From the NCBI GenBank assembly GCA_023974075.1, contig CM043800.1, forward strand, positions 7,035,453 through 7,099,452: a stretch of DNA of 64,000 nt. Reading direction: 5' to 3'. Under the pieces are notes generated by a model. The model ran no database searches. It saw only the letters and a list, made by a program, of their open reading frames with translations, and was not told the DNA's origin. Positions 11,029 to 21,769 of the stretch are shown here, in pieces. The number at the start of each line of letters is the position of its first letter. Within the stretch, counting starts at the first letter, position 1. The DNA comes from Chaenocephalus aceratus (taxonomy: Eukaryota > Chordata > Actinopteri > Perciformes > Channichthyidae). Made by a program: the position numbers and the translations under genes.

Positions 11029-13600
11029 CTAGGACTCCCTATGTTTGGTATTGTCCTTCTTCTGGATACCAGCTATAACGCGGTTCTCCGAACACTGGGA
11101 ACTGTTGGGAGGGGGTTGGTTCGGAGGGTACCCTTGACTTTGTGAATGTGCTTCTGGACGCTGTGTGCCCGGGTAGTAGCCCCCTGGACCGCCCTGTGGT
11201 GCTCCATATCCCCCTCTAGTTGGCCCTCCTCTGCTTGGGTGAACCCCTCTTGAAGGTGCTCCTCTTCCCCTATAGCCCCCTTGCTGAGGACGTGGGTGTG
11301 CTGGTGCATGCAGGGTGCCCTGTTCTTGGTCTCTTGCTCGTGACCTACATGCTGCAATGAAATGTCCCGCTATACCACAGTAGTGACACCCTCCCTGTAC
11401 CCCCGGAGTTCCTGGAACGTATCCCCCCGGGTTACCTCCGTACGGGGCTGGTGGGGGTGGATATGCCTGGGCGTATCCTGTCCCATGGGATAGCTCTGAT
11501 TTTGTGGAGGGGCTTGGGGCATGGGGAGTGGTTGGAGAGGGGCCATTATCTGTGGTTCCTGAAGTGGCATTTGTTTTTTTCTCACTGCGTTTGCTGTCCT
11601 TTCCCTCGGTTTCTAGTCTGGTGGAGACCGCTAACTGTGACTGCAATAGTTTGAACCTTAGCTCCTCCATTTTACTGGCCTGGGACACCACCTTGTCTGC
11701 TGTTTTCTTGTGGAAATGCATTATGGCTCTATTCCATTGTATCATTGTTTGGTGGGGGGTCTCTGGATTGTCGTCCATGGCGTCTTTGACGCTTTTGGGG
11801 AGAGCTGCCCACACCGCCGCTTTGTAAAGGGACCTATGTGTGGGATCGAACCCATGATGCACCCCAGTGGTGTCTCGGTATTCTCCTTCTGCTCGAGCTA
11901 AAAATGCTGCACAGGTCTCGTCTGGTTTCATGGCGAACGCAACAGTTTTATGAAACTGTGGGCCATTTGACTCTTACCACATCGCCTAAGGCCGACAGGA
12001 GGACAGAGGACAATTCTGTTCTGTCTATGAAGGTGGAAGTTCCTGCTCTTGTCTCGACTTCTGCTAGGTCAAAAGGACTAGTCTGGCTGGCTAATATCCT
12101 CCGGAAGTCCCCAAGGGCCAGCTGCTGGCCTGAGCCTATGTTTGTCCAGGCCCTCATCCACGGGGCGCCCCCCTCAGAGAGAGGTGGCATCTGGGCAGCC
12201 ATGGTGCCTACGTCAGTGAGGCTGAATGGCCTGTATATGTGTCCTCCCCCTTGTGTTGGTATCAGTGGCATTTGGGCAGAGGGCTGAAGGAGGGGGTATT
12301 GTCCCCCTTCCCCACCATCTTCCGCCTCCTCTGGGACTATCATTGCATCACGTAGGGTTTTTTCCCTGGTTTGGGGAGGGGAGACCTTGGACTTCATTTG
12401 TCCTGTCAGAATGATTTCTACGAATTTACGTTTTTTCAGTTTTGGCCTTGGTCTTTCTCCCTGTTCTTCTTCTTCTTCCTCCTTCTCTGACTCAGATTCT
12501 GACTTAGGGGTCTCTCGAACACCCCGTCTTTCCTTGCTGCTTGTTCTTTCTTTTTATTTTGAATTAACAGTTTCCCAAATTGTCAACAAATTCTCCTTTC
12601 TTTCATGTTGCTCTATGACATCCCTGCCTTCCCTCTCCTCATACTCCTTTTCTTGTTCTGTTTCCCAGCTCAAAGGGCCTTCCCTCCCAGTGGCCCACTC
12701 TCTGTCTCTACCTTGACTCTCACGGATTGTTCTAGCCCCTGGTTCACTATCCTGGGCTTCTGTTGTCGATATCATGCCTGTGACGTGTCTTCTGTGTTCC
12801 TGTGCTATCTCAGCGCGCCTGTTGGCCTCAGAATAATCCCGGAGGGGTGTGGCGCACGCTCCGAGGTCCTCCCACCGTCTGCTATTTGACAGGGGCCACC
12901 GAGGCTAGGCTCAGTGGGTGAGCTTCGGCCTGAACCAAAATCAGCGTGCTGTGGCGGTGGCGCACTGGGGGCAGCAGGAGTGAGTTGCACTGTTCCTGAT
13001 ATGTCAAACATGTCACCGGTCCCTCCTGGGGGTCCTGGTGTTTTTACCGCCACTTGAGGAGCTTGCAGAAAAGGGTTCCCTGGCCCCATGCTATATAGTG
13101 GGGGTTGTGCGGGGTCTGGGAGGGCCGGGTATATTAGGGGTGTGGGAACCGGGGGAGGTGTGACCGCTGTGTCTATTTTTTCTGCTTCTGCTTCTTTCGG
13201 AGCTGGCTGCGCTACGAGTGGTGCCTGAACGGCGGCTGATCGTGCTCCAGCCATGGCTACCGTGCGTGCGGCAGCTGACAAGCCATAACATGTACGGGCT
13301 AGTTCTTCTAGGTCTTCCCTTTTGTCTTGGTGTTTTTTCCGTCCTGTCCATCCTACTTTTATGGTTTTTGTCTGGTCAGTCTCTCCTCCACATTGTCTTG
13401 TCCCTTTTTAAACATTTCTGTTGGACTTTTTCCCCCTAATAGACGACCTAGACTATCCACCTCTTTCTCCCGGAAGGCTTTCAGCAGTCCGCTGTCTGTC
13501 ATGTCTCGGTACACTCTGGCTACCCTACCTTCCCATTTTTTATGATCCTTTTCTTTCATTCCTTCGTCTACCCATGTCATCCATACCGTCAGCCGCAGCG
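11029..13600 (-). pseudogene. gag: ERV gag, broken into several frames
   Basis: Pieces in order: matrix-like start 13580-13359, proline-rich middle 13281-12805, charged stretch 12775-12554, capsid N-terminal half 12397-11948 (contains IYRPFS and LGDFRRILASQ), capsid C-terminal half plus nucleocapsid 11931-11029. The nucleocapsid has one CCHC zinc knuckle (CHYCGIAGHFIAAC) followed by a long Gly/Arg/Pro-rich tail, as in gamma-like Gag. At least four frame changes or stops separate the pieces, so no full Gag can be made. The authentic start codon was not fixed. Confidence 0.75.
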
Positions 13601-13788
13601 GGTTTCTGGGATTACAATTCCCTCCTTTTTCTGTCTTTCAAATTCACTTTCCATTTATTATTTTTTATTATTATATTTTTTTGAAATCCGGATTTTTCTT
13701 TTATACTTTAACTATGTTTTCAGCTGCTAATGTCCTTACTAGGCTTATGCTTTTTACTGCTAATCTTTATTAGGCTGACGTATCTTCC

Positions 13789-13925
13789 GTGCAACTAGAG
13801 TCTCCTATCTAGGTTTACGCTTTGTCCTTGGCTGCTGACACGGCGGTCAGGCTGACACCCCCTGAGTGCAACTAGAGTCTCCTATCTAGGTTTACGCTTT
13901 GTCCTTGGCGGCTGACACCCCCCTT
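13789..13925. repeat. 77-bp direct repeat in the ERV leader
   Basis: GTGCAACTAGAGTCTCCTAT recurs at 13789 and 13866 with the following bases, giving almost two copies of a 77-bp unit in the untranslated leader between primer-binding site and gag. The rest of 13626-14253 shows no gene. Confidence 0.85.
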
Positions 13926-14253
13926 GTATGAGTAGGCTACGGCGAGCCTTTATAAATGTCGGTTCCACCCGCTCTTATCCCACAAATATGTTATGCATCT
14001 GCTGAAATGTTCAAATCTACTGATTTTTCTACTTTTATGATTTTTTTCTACTATGTTTTTTGCTTTTCTTTCGTCATACTCTAACACAACCCTAAAATGT
14101 AGCTTTCATCAATCACAACATTTAGTTTTTAACAGGCAGCTGCTCACCTCGTTATGGTCCTACCCGGGATTGGTTGTATTTTTGATTGAGAAAAGTAGTC
14201 CCTCTGCTTACTCCCAGAAGGTCTCCGGTGTCCGATCGTCGCCTGCCCTGACC

Positions 14254-14273
14254 ATCACGTCACGGGGTCACCA
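14254..14273 (-). other. ERV primer-binding site, tRNA-Trp-like
   Basis: Next to the 5' LTR, after a GCT spacer, element-sense sequence TGGTGACCCCGTGACGTGAT matches the complement of the tRNA-Trp 3' end for 10 bases and then again after a 2-bp insertion. The tRNA-Trp primer is classical for avian alpharetroviruses. The comparison relies on memory of the tRNA 3' end. Confidence 0.65.
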
Positions 14274-14276
14274 AGC

Positions 14277-15028
14277 TGTTGGAGCCTATAGGAACAGGTC
14301 CGCACTCCGCGCAGATCGTTTGGTTATGGCCAGAGCAGGGTCTGACCATCCCTCAGTTCCGGTGAGCCGTTCCTGGGAAGTAGAGGCAGTATCTAGAAAA
14401 CAGATTATGCTTGTAAAACTAATTGAACTTCGTACTTCCGATTTGATTTGGTATAAATTTGGTACTTTAATCACAGTTCAGCAAAGTACATTTCAATCTG
14501 ATACTATACCACAAAGCGCTTTGGACTCCTTCTTGAGTTCTCACCGTGACAGGCTCGTCAGTGTAAGATCCCAGTTGAAGTGAGCCCCGAATCCTGAATA
14601 TATCTTGTTCTTTATAGTATTTGCTGTGAAGCCCCCACCTTTGGTGCTCTCTCTTACTGTAATCTGCCTTTTCTGCCCAGCAACACCCAGATTTAGCCAA
14701 GGTCAGGGCCAGGGCCCTACTCCCTCTTCCTAATTTCGATGTGTCCATTATTACCTGCTTTATCTGGTTTTCTCTCACAAGACAGTTGCTGCCTTTTGAA
14801 GCGCTCACAAGACAGTTGCGCCTTTTGAAGGTCAGGGCCACACATACTCGTAACATGGTGTTCTAGTTCTTGAAGATAACAGGATGTAGCCGGCCAACTG
14901 CTGAGGCACCTCAGCAGTAAACTTTAACACATTACTTTTTCACTCAGACAGCTCAATGTTTTTTAGCGTTTCCTTTACAGGATTTACTATATCTTATATT
15001 GTTACTTTTGCCTTATCTTTATCCTTCA
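14277..15028 (-). repeat. ERV 5' LTR
   Basis: Partner of 3597-4328, with the same CCTTCA/TGTTGG ends on the plus strand. TATAAAG is at 14610-14616 in element sense. It carries an extra short internal duplication (two copies of ctcacaagacagttg at about 14774-14820) absent from the other LTR. Its first three bases provide the TGA that ends the truncated hAT frame next to it. Confidence 0.9.
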
Positions 15029-16069
15029 AGAGGAGTATGTCAGGTTGTCAGTGGAGGAATGGCGTTTGAGGCGATCGAGCCACACAGCGGTGAGGTGAAG
15101 GATTGGAGTTTTGGATGCCTCCAGTGCCTTAATAGCCTCCTTGAATCTCTGAAGAAACATCACCATTGCCTTCAAAGTGTCTTCGTTCAAGTCGTTCAGA
15201 CGACCCTCTTCTCCCCTTTCCAACAGCAGTGCACGAACGTCCTCATATTGACAGCTGATCGACTCGAGCATTGTGTGGACTGAGTTCCAGCGCGTTTCCA
15301 CTGATGCTTTTAACGTCTTTTTAAGACGATTCTGGAGACTCATTTGCTTAAAGTAAGTTACGTGTGACTTTGCCCCTGTGACAAGCGTAGTCACTTCCTC
15401 TCCGAACGCATCTTCTTGGCTTGGTTTCCCGATCGTAGTGTGCAGCACGGTGTTAAGGATGTGTGCAGCACAGCTCAGTCTTGTGACGGAGCGAAGGGCT
15501 GCTACTATGTTTGAACCCCTGTCTGTCACATACACCAGTTTGGTGAAGAAATCCTCAATGCTGTATCTCCGCAGGGCTTGGATTATTGCTGGTTTGATAT
15601 TATCAGACGTTTTACGCAAGGTACTATCCCATTCTGACGTAGAAAGCACCCTTTCGACTAGCTCCCACTTGCTATTGATGTAATGTATTGTGTGACAAAG
15701 GTAGCTTATTTTCCGATAATCATCGGTCCACATGTCTAAAGTGACTGCTCCATTGTACTCACTCATCTGTTCTCTCAGCTCAGGAATTATGCTTTGGCGT
15801 ATTTCTTCTGCATATTTTTGTCACTCTGCGAGATATTGTTGTCGGATCTGGTAACAGCTGCATTGCATCGACACGGCCAGCCCGCGCACCAATATCAATC
15901 AATCCCTGTGCTAATCCAGTGAAACCATCGCCACACACCGTTTCGAATGATCTAACATCACTGCAGACAAATTGTACTGCTAATTTGGACACAGTCTCCT
16001 TGTCTTTCCTTTTGGGTGCTTTAAGATCACGGTTATTGGTGAAGTATTGAGTGATTGGTCTTGTACCTG
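15026..16069 (-). pseudogene. hAT transposase (ZBED1-like), middle part
   Basis: Two frames: 16069-about 15830 (TGTRPITQYF..., FETVCGDGFTGLAQGL, PDPTTISRRV) and 15766-15026 (EYNGAVTLDMWTDD, the first catalytic Asp block, then YVTDRGSNIVAAL, the CAAHILN block, and VETRWNSVHTML). These are the ordered blocks of hAT RNase H-like transposases. A frameshift near 15830 and the loss of the C-terminal dimerisation domain make it a pseudogene. The final TGA is contributed by the LTR. Confidence 0.8.
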
Positions 16070-16206
16070 TGGCATTGCCCCAGTGAGATGATAGTGAACT
16101 GTTCATGAACTTGTCATGAAAAGTTCATGGAATATCAGTGAACCATATTCATGAACAGCTCATAACAAAGTTGATGAACTGTTCATGAAATGGTCATGAA
16201 CATTAA

Positions 16207-18156
16207 AGAGCCTGTGACAGCATCCCAACAACTGTTGTGCAATGAAATATTGGGCTACTAGTAATCTCGAATCTCGAAAAAGAAAAAGCGATACCGTTCC
16301 GTTAAATATCAATAATTTCAAACATCGCGGGGAAAGTCCTTCGACTCATTTTGAAGTTTTAGGGGAAGCCGGAAGTGACGTCAATGCGGGAACGCTTCAC
16401 TGTGCAGCGAGAGAGCCAAACACGGACAAAGTGTGTTGTCATGCGTATAAATGGTGAATTACTGAGATTAGGCACGTTAATAACGTTTTAATGAAGTTGA
16501 CTACAGTATATTCATATTTGTCAGTGATTTCATGTCAATTCGGCGAACATAAACATAAATGATCGTGGTGAAGATGATGATTACATTAGGATTAAAAATC
16601 GGTAGTGAGAGCTACTGAATTTCCTCCCGTCGGATGTGATATAAGAACAAATCGATTATTTTTGTAGTTGTAAACTCAAGTGGATGAAACTGCATTTATT
16701 AGTGCTTTCATGTCAATTCAGCGAACATATGATACATTAAATGATCGTGAGGATGATGATTAAAAATCGTTTGTTTGTGCCGGTCTGCATTTCCTGATGA
16801 GAAAACAAACCGATGCTTTTTGTAGTTGTAGTACACCAACATGGATTAAACGTGTGGTTTTTTTACCACAATGTTGGGGAAATTAATGGATAAAATGCAC
16901 GGATTATTATTATTCTTATTCCCACTCCGATCGGGACACTAGGTCCACCGTTTCCCCGCAGCGAGGCTCCCCCCGTTGACAGTTTACGTGGGCTGGGTGC
17001 AGTGGCGGACTGGCCATCGGGACGAATCCCGATGGGCCGGTACCGAAGTGGGCCGGTCGGATAAGTCACTAGCACATCCCCAATAGGCGGCGCGTGAGGC
17101 TCAGGTTTGGGAAGGCTAAATAACTTATTTTACCTGACGCTGCCCGCCTCCGGCGTCTATAGGAAAGAGATCAACTCAGTGTGCGGAGTTTAAATCTCTC
17201 AAGTCATATTACAGGATAAAGGAAATACAGTTTAAACTGCCGTATGCAGAGAAGACGCCGACGTGTCGCACTTATCATTCATATTACATCATCAATCAGA
17301 TCATCGATCATATCATAATATATAATATATTTTCTTATCTGAGTCAGCTTCTCGAGCCGTATCTGGCCGTGCAACACTTACAGTGTCACATACTGTATGC
17401 AGAAGTATTATTTTAAGCAACACATTATGTTGACGAAACACTCGAGACAAATGTAATTTAAAGTCAGATCCACTCGTGTCTAGACGTGAACGCGCTCTCA
17501 GCTGGAGAGAGAAACCCTGGCTTGATTTACCCAGTTGATAACCAGCGTCGTAAGACCGCTTAGCGAGATCTCGTTTGTTAGTTTGTTGTTGTTAGTTTGT
17601 TTGTTACTCAAACATATCCAGGGTATGTTGAACTGGCTTCGTAGTACAGGGCACAGGTGGCTAGCAGCGCTAATGTCAAACACACAGACATTATACATTA
17701 TATTTGTATTTTACCAGGATGCAGTGACACAAATATTTACATATTTACATTTACTATCTACAGCACCCGCCGCCCCTGACATCCCCCACTCGACAATTTA
17801 CTAGCGGTACCTAAACTTCTAACAGATACAACATAAACCGATCCTTCAGCCTCATATGAATTAAACTGTCTGAGCTGTCTGAGCTTGCTGCTGTGTGCAC
17901 CATCGTGCGTTTACATGCAGATGCTGGGATCCTGAACCGTGCAGCTGGAGCGCTGTGCCCGCAATGACGTCACACATCATTTGGCGGGACTTGAAGAATC
18001 CCCGAGAAGATCCAGAAAATTGTCAACATTGAAGGGCAGATTAATGGTTATCAAAGTACAAATATCCAAAATCAGTTCAGTAACGGTTTTCAAGGGGACA
18101 ATATTTACTCAAATTGATGGGTTTAGATGATGGGGGAAACTCGTGTCACAGGCTCT
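16207..18156. mobile_element. TTAA-flanked DNA transposon, non-autonomous (piggyBac-like)
   Basis: Ends are AGAGCCTGTGACA at 16207 and its inverse at 18156, each directly flanked by TTAA (16203-16206 and 18157-18160), the target site of piggyBac elements. It sits inside a TTCATGAA cluster that closes up when it is removed. No long frame is present. 16590-16790 matches 37690-37870 in inverse orientation, so a relative exists further right. Around 16990-17060 is a GC-rich segment with GGCGGACTGGCCATCGGG. Confidence 0.6.
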
Positions 18157-18643
18157 TTAAATGGCACTAGGGCAGTTCATGAACTACTCATGAAACTCCT
18201 GTGCTGGAATGGTTCATGAACAATTCATGGAATATGGTTTTAGGCAGGTTCATGAACAATTCATGAAATGGAGTTTTCAGTGAGTGTGTAGGGATATTCA
18301 GTTTCAACTAAGAACATATCAAGAACTGTTCATAACAACGTCATGAACAGTTCATACCCAGTCACTGAATATAATTCAATGGCTGGCTATGAACTGTTCA
18401 TGAACTGTTCATGTACATGAACTGTTCATGAACCATTGACTGTGGGTCAATTGGCAACCATAGAAAACAACAATTATGTCAATCACAATGGAACTTTACT
18501 CAAATTAACAAACATACATGTATACAGGTGGAGCACTACAATTAATCCTATCACTATTTGAAGCAGTTCTTGACACTCAGCTGCACAACATTTTTTGTTA
18601 CGGGTCCCAAAAGCTTGGGTACCACAGCAACAATAAATGATTT

Positions 18644-18713
18644 CTGTAGAAAACAGAAAAGTGCAGCAGCAATAATTATACACAGGATCCGGTTGATCGT
18701 CTGGAATGCTTCT
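18644..18713 (+). repeat. 70-bp direct repeat, copy 1
   Basis: Starts CTGTAGAAAACAGAAAAGTG and recurs at 20025-20094 with one mismatch. The two copies bracket the 1.3-kb segment that carries the L2-type LINE fragment. Confidence 0.9.
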
Positions 18714-18848
18714 TATTCAAAATTCAAAGTACACAGTTACATTCAAATAGCTGAACTTTACAAACATCACATTTCTCCATTTAAGTTATCTGTCTGTCAC
18801 AGTCAATTACTGTATCTCAAGGAGAAATTCAACATAGTCAATATAAAT

Positions 18849-19645
18849 TATTACATTACATTGCATTTAGCTGACGCTTTTATCCAAAGCGACTTACAAT
18901 AAGTGCGTTCGACCAACACAATACAAACTTGAAGAAAACAGAATCATAAAGTACATCAGGTTTCATAGAGCCAAAACATTTCAAGTGCTACTCAACTGGC
19001 TTTAGGTAAGCCATTCCATAAGTGCTTTGTTAATAGTTCTATTGCTCAAAGTGGAGTCGAAAGAGATGAGTTTTCAGTCTGCGCTGGAAGGTGTGTAAGC
19101 TTTCTGCTGTCCTGATGTCAATGGGGAGCTCATTCCACCATTTTGGAGCCAGGATAGCAAACCCACGTGTTTTTGCAGATGGGAACTTGGGTCCCCTTCG
19201 CAGTGAGGGTGCAGCGAGCCGTTTGGTTGATGCAGAGCGGAGTGCACGTGCTGGGGTGTACGGTTTAACCATGTCCTGGATGTAGGAAGGGCCAGATCCA
19301 TTCGCAGCATGGTACGCAAGTACCATTGTCTTGAAGTGGATTCTAGCAGTTACCGGAAGCCAGTGGAGGGAGCGGCGTGGTGTGGGAACATTTAGGAAGG
19401 TTGAAGACCAGACGAGCCGCTGCATTCTGGATGAGCTGCAGAGGTCGGATGGCACATGCAGGTAGACCAGCCAGGAGGGAGTTGCAGTAGTTTAGGCGTG
19501 AGATGATGAGAGCCTGGACCAGAACCTGCGTCGCTTTCTGGGTCAGCTGGGGACGCATCCTCCTAATGTTGGAAAGCGTGTATCTGCAGCAGCGGGTTGT
19601 AGCAGCTATGTTTGCAGTGAAGGACAGGTTATCTATAAAACACAT
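18849..19645 (-). mobile_element. L2-type LINE, 5'-truncated copy
   Basis: Minus-strand frames at 19645-19343 and 19455-19039 read SRLNYCNSLLAGLPACAI, LHWLPVTARIHFKTMVLAYH and KWWNELPIDIRTAES, the C-terminal end of teleost L2-family reverse transcriptases. One frameshift separates the two. The 3' end at about 18853 has the characteristic tail with GCATTTAGCTGACGC and CCAAAGCGACTTACA. Confidence 0.85.
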
Positions 19646-20024
19646 AACGCTATCAAATAATACTTTCTATCAATATATCTATCTTTACCAAATATAACAT
19701 ATTATGGAGATCACAAAAATACACTGTCAATGTTAATAAACAAAAAACAAGGCAATGTGCCTGCAAGACTGTACTCAGGTAAACAAAACATATTACCCGT
19801 GCGCAGCAGCTAACCTGCCTGCGAGCCTTCGCTCAGGTCACATTTACCCAGGCGCGGCTGAAGCCCGCGAAAATAGCATCTATTGTTGCCGACAGTTTAG
19901 TATTTTTAAAATACCGTTACTATGTCAAACATGCTCAAAACCTTCTGACACACTCTCCTAAACATCTCCAACATCATATCTAATTCACACAAGTTAACAT
20001 CGATCATTTTCATCATGTACTGAC

Positions 20025-20094
20025 CTGTAGAAAACAGAAAAGTGCAGCAGCAATAATTATACACAGGATCCGGTTGATCGTCTGGATTGCTTCT
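20025..20094 (+). repeat. 70-bp direct repeat, copy 2
   Basis: Second copy of the repeat at 18644-18713, directly beyond the L2-bearing insert. 20095-20334 shows no gene and leads into the last TTCATGAA cluster. Confidence 0.9.
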
Positions 20095-20710
20095 GAGGAG
20101 GGGGCGGAAGTGTCCCCCCTAAGATAACCCAGATGTCACTGCTCACCTACCAAAGGTTCCACCTTGGCGCTACTTACTCGTACTGCTTCTCAAACAGTAC
20201 AGATAAACCATAAAATGATATGAATGTCACCAAAATAAATACAGATAATGTTCAGTTTCAAATTCACTATTGTTTTGTTTTAAGATTAAAAGTTTTAAAA
20301 AAGAAAGAAATGTTCAAATAGTAGATGCATATTCAAGAGGTCTTTAAAAACATCACACTGATCATCAAAAGTTCCTAAAATGCTCATGAATATTCAAAAA
20401 TATTCTGAACTTGCCACAATCATCCAAAATTCATGAAATGCTCATATGCAAACTTTTTGGGGTTTTAATTATAATATTGTGATTGGCTGGATCATGAAAA
20501 GTTCATAAATTGCTCATAAAAGTCTGTCATGAGCAAAACAGGAACTTTATATGAATGAACAATGTTCATAAAAATGTCATGAACTGCTCTTTAAAATGGT
20601 TCATGAGCATTTTAAGAATTTTGGTTCATGAACATGACAAGTGAACATATAATGAGTTGTTCATGAACAGCTCATAAAGTCATGAACTCCATCTCGCAGG
20701 GGTGGCAGCG

Positions 20711-20950
20711 CAGCTCGACTCCATATGTGTTTTCAATGATGAAGTACCTAGCTTGCGGCTATCGTAGGCCAACACTTTTTTGCACTTCTTGCAAGCAGCG
20801 AACCCAGCGACCTGGTTATGTTCTCCATCTAGGATGAGTCCAAAAGCCTCCCAGACAATGGATTTGGCTCTTGATGAAGAGTTTTCGGCAATACTGTATT
20901 CTCCGCTGGAGAGCTTCGCCTTTACCGGGCTCAGTCATTTTGAATGTGGC
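20711..20950 (-). pseudogene. BED zinc-finger exon of the split hAT transposase
   Basis: On the minus strand one frame reads KSIVWEAFGLIL...AACKKCKKVLAYDSR...LKTHMESSC, a BED finger (aromatic W-x-x-F, C-x2-C, H-x4-C). The only ATG upstream (20937 region) is one frame off, so the start is damaged or lies in another exon. It continues in frame into 16069 once the inserted element and one copy of its 8-bp duplication are ignored. Confidence 0.65.
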
Positions 20951-21238
20951 GCGCTCAGTAGCAGATTGGCGCCGGTGCAGATGTTATGATTGTGTGCGGG
21001 CCCGCGGGGGAGAGTGGTCAGAGGTTATGCGCCGGCCCGCGGGGGAGAGGTCATAGGATTTAAACATTACATTAAATTATCATTTTTATATATTTATTAT
21101 GCAACACCCGCGATCCGACCCGCATCTTCTTTGTTTTACCCGGACCCGAACCCGTATTTTTTTTTGTTGAACAAATACCACCCGCGAATCACTGTTTTAC
21201 CCGCGGGTACCCGACCCGATGCAGGACTCTGATCTACG

Positions 21239-21769
21239 CCCTAAATTTGCAATACCCTCAACAACTAAAGAACAAGAATGCAAGGGTGATGCTCTCACTT
21301 GGCCATAAGTCCCTTAAACCAAAACTACAATCACTCAAACATGCCCTGATACAGTGAGTCAGCGCACCTCCCAATGGGACCTTTTCTCTTTTGGAAAAGT
21401 GATTTTTCTTTGCAACTATTATTCTTTTTCAAAGGCCGCGTTGCAGCATAGGGACCCAGATTATTTTTGCATAAATGTGTACATTTTTCTGATGGAAGCA
21501 CAGAAGTCAGCCTCTCAAAATATGTTTGTTAACAAAACAAATACAATATATCATTACCATTTAAATGTCTTGTTTGTTACAACAGCTTAACATTTTAAGT
21601 TCAGCTTACTTTAAAATGTTGAGGCAATCGGTTTCCTGATATTATCCTAGTAAAGTGAACTGCTTTGACATATAAGGTTAACTTTTTATTATGAGTTGTG
21701 CTAATTTAACATAACTCAGATCTTTAAGTTGTCTAAACCAACTTGTTATAGTCATCGTAATGAATGATC
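21239..21769. other. No gene seen
   Basis: AT-rich sequence between the hAT terminus and the inverted duplication. No long frame, repeat or RNA signature was recognised. Confidence 0.6.

Larger units (their letters stand above)
3597..15028 (-). mobile_element. Endogenous retrovirus, LTR-gag-pro-pol-env-LTR, degenerate
   Basis: An 11.4-kb provirus on the minus strand. The two LTRs (14277-15028 as 5', 3597-4328 as 3') share TG...CA ends. Next to the 5' LTR is a primer-binding site and next to the 3' LTR a purine tract. Between them the order is gag (zinc knuckle), protease, reverse transcriptase (YVDD), RNase H, integrase and env with a CX6CC transmembrane subunit. That Env form and the single zinc knuckle point to a gamma/epsilon-like fish ERV. 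All genes are broken by stops or frameshifts except one long RNase H-integrase frame. The LTRs differ in length (732 against 752 bp) and by many substitutions, so the insertion is not recent. No exact target duplication is seen: AGGAGTA occurs at 3589-3595 and 15031-15037 but offset by 1 and 2 bp from the LTR ends. Confidence 0.9.
16078..20702. mobile_element. TTCATGAA-rich DNA transposon inserted in the hAT, with nested insertions
   Basis: Ends read CCCCAGTGAGATGATAG at 16078 and CCCCTGCGAGATGGAG at 20702 (reverse strand), an imperfect terminal inverted repeat. The flanks are tggcattg (16070-16077) and tggcagcg (20703-20710), an 8-bp target duplication with two mismatches. Removing the element restores the hAT coding frame (...SSCAAT then GTRPITQYF). 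Dense palindromic TTCATGAA/GTTCATGAAC motifs fill 16090-16206, 18161-18440 and 20335-20690. No transposase was found in the roughly 1.4 kb that belongs to the element itself, so it is non-autonomous. Confidence 0.6.
15029..21230 (-). mobile_element. hAT-type DNA transposon (ZBED-like), 5' part, split by insertions
   Basis: The 5' terminus is at 21230, where the minus strand reads CAGAGTCCTGCATCGGG, followed by CCCGCGGG-rich subterminal sequence (20990-21226). A BED-finger exon lies at 20711-20950 and transposase at 15029-16069. The coding sequence is split by the element at 16078-20702. The 3' half of the transposase and the 3' terminus are missing: the ERV LTR lies at 15028 and, beyond it, sequence is the mfsd4b 5' flank. 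The element is therefore truncated or rearranged. Confidence 0.6.
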
